A stretch of 6,631 nt of DNA, from positions 1 to 6,631 of the forward strand of contig JAICJK010000150.1 of NCBI GenBank assembly GCA_025928415.1, read 5' to 3'. Below the pieces are notes generated by a model that worked only from the letters and a program-made list of their open reading frames with translations, was not told the origin of the DNA and ran no database searches. Positions 1 to 6,376 of this stretch are shown piece by piece (positions within the stretch are counted from its first letter, which is position 1; each line of letters opens with the position of its first letter). Origin of the DNA: Solirubrobacteraceae bacterium. GTDB lineage: Bacteria > Actinomycetota > Thermoleophilia > Solirubrobacterales > Solirubrobacteraceae. Made by a program: the position numbers and the translations under genes.

Positions 1-1863
1 GAGCCCGCGGGCCGCGCGGTCCCAGGTGAGCTCCGCGCCCGCCGCGGCCACGGCCCGCAGCACGGGGCCGGGGTCGGCCAGGACGGCTGCGGCGCGCTGC
101 GCGCTGGCGGCGGCGTCCCACGGCACGAGGGCGGCGTGCGCGGCGCCGAGCAGCTCGGCGGGGGCGGAGACCGGCGCGTAGAGGCACGGCGTCTCCGCCG
201 CGGCGGCCTCGAAGGGCACGAGGCCGAAGCCCTCGTAGGTGCTCGGCGCGACCACCGCGGCGGCGTGCGCGTAGAGCCACGCCTTCTCGCCCTCCGAGAC
301 CGCGGTCAGCGAGACGACATGCTCGGCCAGGCCGGGCCGGGCGGCCAGCACCGCGGCCTCGGCGCCGGTGGCCGAGCCGTGCAGGACGTCGGCGCCCGCG
401 AGCACCAGCGCGCCCTCGAAGCCGTGCTCGGCGCGCAGCGCCGCGAGCAGCTCGAGCGCGAACGGGCTCTGCTTGTGCAGGAAGCGCGTGCCGAGGCAGA
501 CCAGGAACGGCCGCCCGGCCAGGTGGGCGGCCGCCGGCGGCGCGACGGGCTCGGCGCCGCCGACCACCCGGTGGTCCACGCCGATCGGGACGACCCGCGC
601 GCGGTCCGCCTCGAGGAGGTCCTCGGCCAGCGCGTCGTCGCGCGCCGTGGCCGAGAAGAAGACGGTGATCGCCGCGAGGCCCAGCGCCTCCGCGGTCAGG
701 CGACGGTGCTCCTGCCACGCCTCGGCGCCGTCGAAGACGCTGGGGGTCCGGTAGCCGATCAGGTCCTGATGGGTCACGACGATCCGCTCGCCCAGCAGGT
801 CGAGGACCCGCAGGTCGCCGGGGGAGGCCGCCTGCCACGGGCGGTGCACGACGTCGGTCCGCGCGATGCCCTCGACCACCTCCCGCTCGGGCACCAGCTC
901 GAGGCCGGGCACGCCCCCCAGCGCGGCGGCGGCCTCCTCGCCGGGGCGGTCGGGCATCACCACCCGGACCGCCGGGCCGTCGCCGAGGCGCGCCAGCGCC
1001 GCGATGAGCTCGAGCGTGTGGACCTTCGTGCCGTTCAGGCCGCCGGTCAGGCCGCGGGCGTCGATCGTCACGGTCGGGCGCCGCAGCGCGCGGGAGGCGA
1101 CCAGCAGCGTCCGCGCCAGCGCGGAGTGGCGGTCCTCGGCGGCCGCCGCCAGCGCGGCGATGGTGGCGGGGTCCGCCGCGCCGCCGCCGTCGTCGCCCGC
1201 CCCGCCGCGATGGGCCACGAGCACGTCGTCGGCCAGGACATGGGTCAGCCCCGCCGCCGTCGCGCGCGCCGACCAGGCCGCCAGCCGCGCGGGGTCAGGC
1301 GCGCCGGCGAGGTCGAGCGCCGGGCGCCCCAGCAGCGCGCAGTGCCCGAGCGCGACGGGCAGACGCGGGCGGCTGCCCAGGGCGGCCGCGCGCACCCGGG
1401 CGGCGGCCTCGTCGAGCGTCAGCTCCGGCGGCAGCAGGCCCCAGGGGAGGTTGCGCTTGGGCACCGAGGCCAGGCCCGCGTGGTTGGCCAGCGCCGTGGC
1501 GGTCCCGGCGCCGGTCTCGAGGACGGCGGCCCGCAGGCCCTCGAGCCAGCCGGCCGCGACCTCGGCGTCGGCGTGCACGAGCGCGACGTCGGCGGGCGCG
1601 AGCGCGTCGACGACCTCCGCGACCGGCCGCGCGCCCGCCCACCACGCATCGCGCTCGCCGCCGGCGGCCTGGGCCTCGTCGAGCAGCCGCCGGACGTCCT
1701 CGCCGCCGGTGAGGACGATCGCGTGCTCGGCCGGCGTGTGGGCCAGCAGCGCGCGCAGGCCGCGGGCGGCCTGGTCGCGGCCGGCGCCGCCCCACAGCAG
1801 GACGGCGACGTCGCCCCGCTGCAGCGCCGGCCCCGCGTCGGGATCCAGTTCGCGCACGATCAC
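1..1863 (-). CDS. Two-domain glycosyltransferase (degenerate GT2-like + GT4), C-terminus cut off by window edge
   Basis: Probably transfers a sugar from a nucleotide donor to a growing surface glycan in the cytoplasm. It begins with GTG at 1863; an in-frame TAA four codons upstream leaves no earlier start. The frame stays open for 621 codons to position 1, so the C-terminus is missing. Residues ~18-225 follow the layout of a GT2 (GT-A) domain: VAVLLWGG where VxVPVYN is usual, VHADAEVAAGWL (96-107) at the DxD strand, TALANHAGLASVPK (123-136), and a LPVALGHCALL segment (168-178). Residues ~264-621 are a GT-B/GT4 unit: glycine loop GLTGGLNGTKVHTLEL (271-286), FLVCLGTRFLHKQSPF (453-468) at the start of the donor-binding half, and STYEGFGLVPFE (541-552), whose E544-x7-E552 is the GT4 signature. 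The GT4 half should be the active one. The acceptor and donor cannot be read from sequence. It is transcribed away from the next gene. Confidence 0.88.
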   Translation of the reverse strand, partial: MIVRELDPDAGPALQRGDVAVLLWGGAGRDQAARGLRALLAHTPAEHAIVLTGGEDVRRLLDEAQAAGGERDAWWAGARPVAEVVDALAPADVALVHADAEVAAGWLEGLRAAVLETGAGTATALANHAGLASVPKRNLPWGLLPPELTLDEAAARVRAAALGSRPRLPVALGHCALLGRPALDLAGAPDPARLAAWSARATAAGLTHVLADDVLVAHRGGAGDDGGGAADPATIAALAAAAEDRHSALARTLLVASRALRRPTVTIDARGLTGGLNGTKVHTLELIAALARLGDGPAVRVVMPDRPGEEAAAALGGVPGLELVPEREVVEGIARTDVVHRPWQAASPGDLRVLDLLGERIVVTHQDLIGYRTPSVFDGAEAWQEHRRLTAEALGLAAITVFFSATARDDALAEDLLEADRARVVPIGVDHRVVGGAEPVAPPAAAHLAGRPFLVCLGTRFLHKQSPFALELLAALRAEHGFEGALVLAGADVLHGSATGAEAAVLAARPGLAEHVVSLTAVSEGEKAWLYAHAAAVVAPSTYEGFGLVPFEAAAAETPCLYAPVSAPAELLGAAHAALVPWDAAASAQRAAAVLADPGPVLRAVAAAGAELTWDRAARGL

Positions 1864-1869
1864 GGCGCC

Positions 1870-1875
1870 ACCTTA
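1870..1875 (-). promoter_or_regulatory. Putative -10 element (TAAGGT) of the leftward glycosyltransferase gene
   Basis: Read on the minus strand, TAAGGT lies exactly 6 nt before the GTG start at 1863. It matches the actinobacterial TANNNT -10 consensus at the distance expected if transcription begins at the start codon (leaderless mRNA). I see no clear -35. AAGG within the same bases could also act as a weak ribosome-binding site, so the two readings compete. The same TANNNT-N6-GTG layout recurs before the gene starting at 4931. Confidence 0.45.
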
Positions 1876-1902
1876 CCCCGCGACTCGGGCCGTCCCTGGG
1901 CG

Positions 1903-1929
1903 TTGGACGGTCGACCGCGCCGCTAGTCT
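1903..1929 (+). promoter_or_regulatory. Putative promoter of the rightward GtrB-like/FkbM gene pair
   Basis: TTGGAC at 1903-1908 resembles a -35 and TAGTCT at 1924-1929 resembles a -10 (TANNNT). The 15-nt spacer is a little short. The -10 ends 11 nt before the ATG at 1941, so the leader would be only about 4-5 nt. No Shine-Dalgarno is visible before this ATG, which fits a near-leaderless message. The 77-bp gap 1864-1940 also carries the opposing promoter for the leftward gene. Confidence 0.4.
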
Positions 1930-1940
1930 GCGCCGTTGCC

Positions 1941-2942
1941 ATGACCGCTCGGAAGCTCATCTCCCTCGTCATCCCCGCCTACAACGAGAGCGAGTGCGTC
2001 GACGAGCTCGGACGGCGGCTCGGGGCCGTGTTCGACGCCCTGCCGCAGTACGACTTCGAGGCGATCGTCGTCGAGAACGGCTCGCAGGACGACACCTGGG
2101 AGAAGCTGTCGGCGCTCAACGCCCGCGACCCGCGCTTCAAGGTCCTGCAGCTCGCGCGCAACTTCCACATGGACGGCGGGCTGACGGCGGGGCTGGCCTA
2201 CGTCGCCGGCGACGCGGCGATCCTCATGACCGCCGATCTCCAGGACCCGCCCGAGGTCATCCCCGAGTTCATCGCGAAGTGGGAGGAGGGCTACGACCAC
2301 GTCCACGGCGTCGTCACCGCCCGCGAGGGCACCGGCCCGATCCGCCGCCTGAACTCCAACCTCTTCTACTTCCTGGCCGGGCGCCTGACCGACGGCCGCA
2401 TCCCCCGCAACGTGTCGGACTTCCGGCTGATCGACCGGCGCGTGGTGGACACGATCAACGCGATGCAGGAGCGCAACCGGTTCATGCGCGGCCTGTTCTC
2501 GTGGGTCGGCTACCGGACCACCGGCGTCGAGCACAAGCGCCTGCCGCGCCACGGCGGGGAGTCCAAGGCCTACACGTTCGGCGTCCTCGGCTTCGCGGTC
2601 CGGGGCATCCTGGCGCACTCCTACGTCCCGCTGCGGATCATCTCGGGCCTCGGCGCGGCGCTGAGCGCGCTGTCGTTCCTGGCGCTCATCGGCCTGACGC
2701 TGCGGTTCTTCCTCATCGGCGTGCCGTTCCCCGGCTTCGGGACGCTGATCTGCGTGATGATCCTGCTCTTCGGGATCCTCTTCTCGATCCTCGGGGTGCT
2801 GGCCGAGTACCTCGGGTTGATCTACGAGGAGGTCAAGCAGCGCCCGAACTTCGTCGTCCGGCGTGAGCTCGGCCTGCAGCCCGGCGGCGTGCCTCCGCGC
2901 GCGGAGCAGCCCCGGCGCAACGTCGTGTTCGCGGGTCGATGA
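1941..2942 (+). CDS. Polyprenyl-phosphate glycosyltransferase, GtrB/ArnC/DPM1-like (GT2, two C-terminal TM helices)
   Basis: A 333-aa membrane-anchored GT2 enzyme. By family it should move a sugar from a nucleotide donor to undecaprenyl (polyprenyl) phosphate on the cytoplasmic face. Motifs in order: SLVIPAYNES (8-17); VVENGSQDDT (43-52) at the nucleotide-binding strand; MTADLQDPPE (96-105), the family's metal-binding ADLQDPPE; SDFRLIDR (159-166); and RNRFMRGLFSWVG (178-190). Two hydrophobic helices follow at ~232-258 and ~265-291, then a Pro/Arg-rich tail. Length and architecture are normal for bacterial DPM1-like proteins. One oddity is E45-N46 where many relatives have Asp-Asp (DDGS). The ATG at 1941 sits just before the first beta strand. 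The stop overlaps the next start as ATGA, so the two are probably co-translated. The transferred sugar is unknown; the GtrA-like gene at 6377 is a plausible flippase partner. Confidence 0.92.
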   Translation: MTARKLISLVIPAYNESECVDELGRRLGAVFDALPQYDFEAIVVENGSQDDTWEKLSALNARDPRFKVLQLARNFHMDGGLTAGLAYVAGDAAILMTADLQDPPEVIPEFIAKWEEGYDHVHGVVTAREGTGPIRRLNSNLFYFLAGRLTDGRIPRNVSDFRLIDRRVVDTINAMQERNRFMRGLFSWVGYRTTGVEHKRLPRHGGESKAYTFGVLGFAVRGILAHSYVPLRIISGLGAALSALSFLALIGLTLRFFLIGVPFPGFGTLICVMILLFGILFSILGVLAEYLGLIYEEVKQRPNFVVRRELGLQPGGVPPRAEQPRRNVVFAGR

Positions 2943-4138
2943 GCGCCGCGGCGCTCGAGGACCTGCTCGCCGAATCGCCGCAGGACGCCGCCGACCGCGC
3001 CGACCGGGCGTTCGACGCGCTCGCCGGCGCGCGTCCGCTCGTGCTCTACGGCGCCGGGCGGGTCGGGCGGCGCGTGCTCGCCGCGCTGCGCGCCGAGGGC
3101 CGCGAGCCCGTGTGCTTCGCCGACGCCGGCGCCGGACCGGAGGCGCCGGCGGTGGACGGGATGCCGGTGCTCGGGCTCGCGGAGGCCGCCGACCGCCATG
3201 GCGCGGACGCGGTCTTCGTCGTCACGATCCTGAACCCGCGCTTCCCCCAGGCCGAGATCGCGCGGCAGCTGCGCGACGCGGGCTGCCGGCACGTGACGTC
3301 GTGGATCCCGCTCGGCTGGCGCCACCCGGCCGCGCTGCTGCCGCACTACGCCGTCGACCGGCCCGAGGGCGTGCTGCGCGCCGCCGGCGACGTGCGCGCC
3401 GCCTTTGCCCTGCTGGGCGACGAGGCGTCGCGCGCGGAGTACGTCGCGCAGGTCGCGTGGCGCCTGACCGGCGACTTCGGCGTGCTCCCGCAGACGCACC
3501 GGGCCGTCGCCGAGCAGTACTTCTCGCCCGACGTCCTCGCGCTGCGCGACGACGAGCTGTTCGCCGACTGCGGCGCCTTCGACGGGGACACGGTCGCGAC
3601 GTTCCTGGCCGCGTCGGGCGGCCGCTTCGACCGCTACGTGGCGCTGGAGCCCGAGCCGGGCAACCTCGCCGCGCTGCGCGCGCGCCTGGCGACCTTGGCG
3701 CCCGACGTGCGCGCGCGCGTCGACGTCCTGCCCTTCGCCGCGGCGGCGCAGCGCGGCACGCTGCGCTTCAGCGGCGGGGGAGCGTCGTCGGCGGCGGCGA
3801 CCGACGACGGCGAGATCGTGGTGCAGGCCGCGCCGCTGGACGAGCTGCTCGCCGGACGGCGCGTCACGTACCTGAAGATGGACATCGAGGGCGCCGAGCC
3901 CGGCGCGCTGCAGGGCGCCGCCGCCACCATCCACCGCGAGCGCCCGGTGCTCGCGGTGTGCGCCTATCACGCGCAGGACCACCTCTGGCGGCTGCCGCTG
4001 GCCGTGGCGGGCCTCGTGGGCGACGGCTACCGCTACAGCTACCGCCGCTACGAGCCGGACTGCTGGGAGCTCGTCCTCTACGCCGTGCCGGAGGGCCGCT
4101 CTGCGCCCGACGGCGTCAGCGCTGGGCGATCAGCGTGA
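2939..4138 (+). CDS. FkbM-family SAM methyltransferase with N-terminal Rossmann-like domain
   Basis: A 399-aa protein, probably a sugar or glycan O-methyltransferase. Residues ~32-125 form a small nucleotide-binding-like fold beginning PLVLYGAGRVGRRVL (33-47, GxGxxG) and running to DAVFVVTILNP (90-100); such N-terminal units occur in other FkbM proteins, often with unclear function. Residues ~195-383 are the FkbM methyltransferase: DCGAFDGDTV (210-219) is the SAM-binding motif I, ALEPEPGN (235-242) holds the acidic residue of motif II, and KMDIEGAE (313-320) is the FkbM hallmark. The ATG at 2939 overlaps the upstream TGA (ATGA), which argues for translational coupling to the GtrB-like enzyme. 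The last ~15 residues lack family similarity and read into the 3' end of the opposite gene, which they overlap by 23 bp. The acceptor cannot be deduced. Confidence 0.9.
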   Translation: MSAAALEDLLAESPQDAADRADRAFDALAGARPLVLYGAGRVGRRVLAALRAEGREPVCFADAGAGPEAPAVDGMPVLGLAEAADRHGADAVFVVTILNPRFPQAEIARQLRDAGCRHVTSWIPLGWRHPAALLPHYAVDRPEGVLRAAGDVRAAFALLGDEASRAEYVAQVAWRLTGDFGVLPQTHRAVAEQYFSPDVLALRDDELFADCGAFDGDTVATFLAASGGRFDRYVALEPEPGNLAALRARLATLAPDVRARVDVLPFAAAAQRGTLRFSGGGASSAAATDDGEIVVQAAPLDELLAGRRVTYLKMDIEGAEPGALQGAAATIHRERPVLAVCAYHAQDHLWRLPLAVAGLVGDGYRYSYRRYEPDCWELVLYAVPEGRSAPDGVSAGRSA

Positions 4139-4931
4139 AGTTCCGGCTCAGGCGGAACCGGTCGCGCACGACATCGGGCGTCCAGGCGTTGAGGCGCATC
4201 CGCGGGTAGGCCTCCTCCACGGCGCTGAACAGCTCGCGCAGCGAGTAGTGGACCTCCACGCGGCGGAACCCGTGGCCCTGCAGCCGCCGCGCCAGGGCGG
4301 CCGCGTCGATGCCCTGGCCGTAGAAGAGGTGGTACTCCGACAGCGCCTCGTACTCGGGCGCCCCGAGCAGCGACTCGGCGTCCGCGGTCCGGTAGCGGTT
4401 GATCGTGGCCCGCCACAGCTTGGCCAGCGGGGAGAGGTAGCGGTAGGCCAGGCGGTTGGGCTCGTTGCCCATGTACAGGACGCCGCCGGGCCGCGTCAGC
4501 GCCGCCATCTTGTCGATCAGCGCCTCGTAGTCGACGAGGTGGTGCAGGACCGCGTTCTCCATCACCAGGTGGTAGCGCTCGTCGGTCTCGAAGCTGTAGA
4601 GGTCGGCCTTCTCGAAGCGCCACTGCGGGAACCGCTCGCGCGCCTTGGCGAGCATCCCCTCCGAGACGTCGAGGCCGAGCAGGTCGAGGTCCCGGTCGCC
4701 GAGGTAACCCTCGAGGTTGCCCGACCCGCACCCGAAGTCGATGACCTTCGGGCGGCCCTCCACGACGTCCAGGACGGGCAGCACCTCGCGCCGGAACAGG
4801 CCGCTGACCCAGTCGACGACCTCGGGCGACGAGCCCTCGAAGCGCTGGTCGTACTTCCCGACGATCGCGTCGTGGTAGGCGGCGTTGACCTCGGTGATGT
4901 AGTCGCGGTCGTGGGTCCCCGGAGCGCTCAC
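4116..4931 (-). CDS. Class I SAM-dependent methyltransferase (Methyltransf_11/25-like)
   Basis: A 271-aa soluble methyltransferase. VIDFGCGSGNLEGYL (63-77) is the glycine-rich SAM motif I, LGLDVSEGML (85-94) carries the acidic residue that binds the SAM ribose, KADLYSF (108-114) is the adenine-contacting segment, MENAVLHHL (124-132) is motif II-like, and LTRPGGVLYMGNEPN (145-159) is the post-motif strand. The C-terminal third (~160-271) is probably substrate-binding; I do not recognise its specificity. I chose GTG at 4931 because similarity-like sequence (DRDYITEVNAAYHD) starts right after it and a TANNNT box lies 6 nt upstream. Earlier in-frame ATGs at 5051 and 4991 would run into the divergent rfbH gene and add a low-complexity leader. 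Its stop (4116-4118) lies inside the end of the convergent FkbM gene. The context suggests sugar or lipid-linked glycan methylation, but a small-molecule substrate is possible. Confidence 0.9.
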   Translation of the reverse strand: MSAPGTHDRDYITEVNAAYHDAIVGKYDQRFEGSSPEVVDWVSGLFRREVLPVLDVVEGRPKVIDFGCGSGNLEGYLGDRDLDLLGLDVSEGMLAKARERFPQWRFEKADLYSFETDERYHLVMENAVLHHLVDYEALIDKMAALTRPGGVLYMGNEPNRLAYRYLSPLAKLWRATINRYRTADAESLLGAPEYEALSEYHLFYGQGIDAAALARRLQGHGFRRVEVHYSLRELFSAVEEAYPRMRLNAWTPDVVRDRFRLSRNFTLIAQR

Positions 4932-4937
4932 CGCCCC

Positions 4938-4943
4938 AGCGTA
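4938..4943 (-). promoter_or_regulatory. Putative -10 element (TACGCT) of the leftward methyltransferase gene
   Basis: On the minus strand TACGCT is followed by exactly 6 nt (GGGGCG) and then the GTG start at 4931. This is the same geometry as before the GTG at 1863 and suits a leaderless transcript. No convincing -35 is seen upstream. It also supports 4931 over the earlier ATGs as the translation start. Confidence 0.42.
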
Positions 4944-4972
4944 GACGGACGGGGGCTCCGGCGACGCCGCGG

Positions 4973-4978
4973 TAGCCT
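4973..4978 (+). promoter_or_regulatory. Putative -10 element (TAGCCT) of the rfbH-gtrA-like transcript
   Basis: TAGCCT ends 11 nt before the ATG at 4990, the same spacing as TAGTCT before the ATG at 1941. No Shine-Dalgarno or good -35 is visible. It lies in the 58-bp divergent gap (4932-4989) shared with the methyltransferase gene. Confidence 0.4.
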
Positions 4979-4989
4979 CTGGGATTCGC

Positions 4990-6372
4990 ATGCCGACGCT
5001 TCCCCGAAACGCCTCCGGTGCCCATCCCGCTGGGCACGACGTCAACGGCACGCCCGACCGGGCTGCGCAGCTTCGCGCCGAGATCCTCGAGAAGGTGCGC
5101 GAATACCACGCGGTCGCCTTCCAGGAGCCCGAGTTCGTCCCGGGCGAGTCGCCCCTGCGCTACGCCGGGCGCGTGTTCGACGACGAGGAGATCGTCAACC
5201 TCGTCGACTCGAGCCTCGACTTCTGGCTGACCACCGGCCGCTACGCCGACCAGTTCGAGAAGCGCTTCCGCAAGCTGTTCGGCGTGCGTCACGCGCTGCT
5301 CACCAACTCTGGGTCGAGCGCCAACCTGCTGGCCGCCAGCGCCCTCACCTCGCCCGACCTGGGCGACCGCCGCCTGGTGCCCGGCGACGAGGTGATCACG
5401 GTGGCCAGCGGGTTCCCCACGACGGTCAACCCCCTGATCCAGAACCGGCTGGTCCCGGTGTTCATCGACGTGGACATCCCGACCTACAACGCCGACGTCT
5501 CGATGCTGGAGGAGGCGCTGAGCTCGCGGACGCGCGCGGTGATGATGGCCCACACGCTGGGCAACCCGTTCGACCTCGGCGCCGTCAGGGCGTTCTGCGA
5601 CAAGCACGACCTGTTCCTGGTCGAGGACTGCTGCGATGCCGTCGGGTCCACCTACGACAGCCGGCCGGTCGGCTCGTTCGGCGACCTGGCCACCGTGTCG
5701 TTCTTCCCCGCGCACCACATCACGATGGGCGAGGGCGGCTGCGTGCTGGCGAACAAGGGCCGCTGGAAGGTGATCGTCGAGTCCTTCCGCGACTGGGGCC
5801 GGGCGTGCTGGTGCGCCCCCGGCGACGAGAACACCTGCGGCAAGCGCTTCGGGCACCAGCTCGGCGAGCTGCCCTTCGGCTACGACCACAAGTACACCTA
5901 CTCGCACGTCGGCTACAACCTCAAGCTGACCGACATGCAGGCCGCCGTGGGGGTCGCCCAGCTCGACAAGGTCGACGACTTCATCGCGGCGCGCCGGCGC
6001 AACTACGGCTGGCTGCGCGAGCAGCTCGCCGACCTCGAGGACGTGCTGATCCTGCCCGAGGCGACGCCGAACTCCGACCCGTCGTGGTTCGGGTTCCCGA
6101 TGGCGCTGCGGGAGGGCTCGGGGCTCGAGCGCCGCGCGGTCGTCGACTACGTCGGGTCGCGCAAGGTGGCCACCCGGCAGCTCTTCGGCGGCAACCTCGT
6201 GCGCCAGCCGGCCTACCAGGGCGTGGAGCACCGGCGCGTCGGGACGCTCGAGCGGTCGGACTTCGTCATGGACCAGGTGTTCTGGGTCGGGGTCTACCCC
6301 GGGCTGGGCGAGCCGGAGATCGACTACATGGCGCAGACGATCCGCGACGCCGTCCGCCGGCCCGGCGGCTGA
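4990..6372 (+). CDS. rfbH: RfbH/E1-type NDP-4-keto-6-deoxyhexose 3-dehydratase (PMP, [2Fe-2S])
   Basis: A 460-aa DegT/DnrJ/EryC1-fold enzyme that should remove the C3 hydroxyl of a (usually CDP-) 4-keto-6-deoxyhexose, the committed step to 3,6-dideoxyhexoses such as paratose, abequose, tyvelose or ascarylose. The sequence separates it from ordinary sugar aminotransferases. In [14 protein letters not shown] (237-250) the usual PLP lysine is His242, the hallmark of PMP-dependent dehydratases. C215, C273, C275 and C283 give C-X57-C-X1-C-X7-C, the ligand pattern known for the [2Fe-2S] cluster of E1 (DdhC/AscC). Also visible are VFDDEE and [16 protein letters not shown] (62-90), [10 protein letters not shown] (105-114) and VEDCCDA (211-217), whose Asp213 should face the cofactor ring. 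The ATG at 4990 gives a ~25-residue N-terminal leader and a length slightly above E1. An NDP-hexose 3-dehydratase of the SpnQ type from antibiotic sugar pathways is the main alternative. Its electron-donating reductase is not in the window. The gtrA-like gene follows after 4 nt. Confidence 0.93.
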   Translation: MPTLPRNASGAHPAGHDVNGTPDRAAQLRAEILEKVREYHAVAFQEPEFVPGESPLRYAGRVFDDEEIVNLVDSSLDFWLTTGRYADQFEKRFRKLFGVRHALLTNSGSSANLLAASALTSPDLGDRRLVPGDEVITVASGFPTTVNPLIQNRLVPVFIDVDIPTYNADVSMLEEALSSRTRAVMMAHTLGNPFDLGAVRAFCDKHDLFLVEDCCDAVGSTYDSRPVGSFGDLATVSFFPAHHITMGEGGCVLANKGRWKVIVESFRDWGRACWCAPGDENTCGKRFGHQLGELPFGYDHKYTYSHVGYNLKLTDMQAAVGVAQLDKVDDFIAARRRNYGWLREQLADLEDVLILPEATPNSDPSWFGFPMALREGSGLERRAVVDYVGSRKVATRQLFGGNLVRQPAYQGVEHRRVGTLERSDFVMDQVFWVGVYPGLGEPEIDYMAQTIRDAVRRPGG

Positions 6373-6376
6373 CACC

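Noticed and set aside
1135..1215. GCC/CCG-rich low-complexity stretch as a possible repeat element
   Set aside because: It encodes an Ala/Gly/Asp-rich linker between the two glycosyltransferase domains (residues ~217-245) and shows no regular unit.
136..1926. A plus-strand open frame of 596 codons opposite the glycosyltransferase
   Set aside because: Its translation is Arg/Gly/Ala-rich with no motifs. The minus frame has clear GT2- and GT4-type motifs and the expected G/C third-position bias, so this is an antisense shadow of high GC content.
1295..1972. A minus-strand open frame of 225 codons overlapping both glycosyltransferase genes
   Set aside because: Its translation is almost entirely Arg, Ala, Gly and Pro, and it would run across the divergent promoter gap. 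It is a frame shadow.
4120..4135. Small inverted repeat CGCTG-N6-CAGCG at the convergent gene ends, as a possible bidirectional terminator
   Set aside because: The stem is only 5 bp and has no U-tract on either strand. In sequence this GC-rich such pairs are expected by chance.
4932..5051. Earlier in-frame ATG starts for the methyltransferase at 5051 and 4991
   Set aside because: They would extend into or overlap the rfbH start (the GCATGC palindrome at 4988-4993 gives an ATG on both strands) and add a leader without family-like sequence. GTG at 4931 has a well-placed TANNNT box.
5710..5740. Reading the DegT-fold gene as an ordinary sugar aminotransferase
   Set aside because: The residue at the PLP-lysine position is His242 and all four E1 cluster cysteines are present, which points to the 3-dehydratase branch instead.
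4078..6375. A 765-codon minus-strand frame and a 719-codon plus-strand frame (4248-6407) across the methyltransferase and rfbH region
   Set aside because: Both contradict the strongly motif-bearing genes they overlap, and their products are low-complexity. They are long only because stop codons are rare at this GC content.
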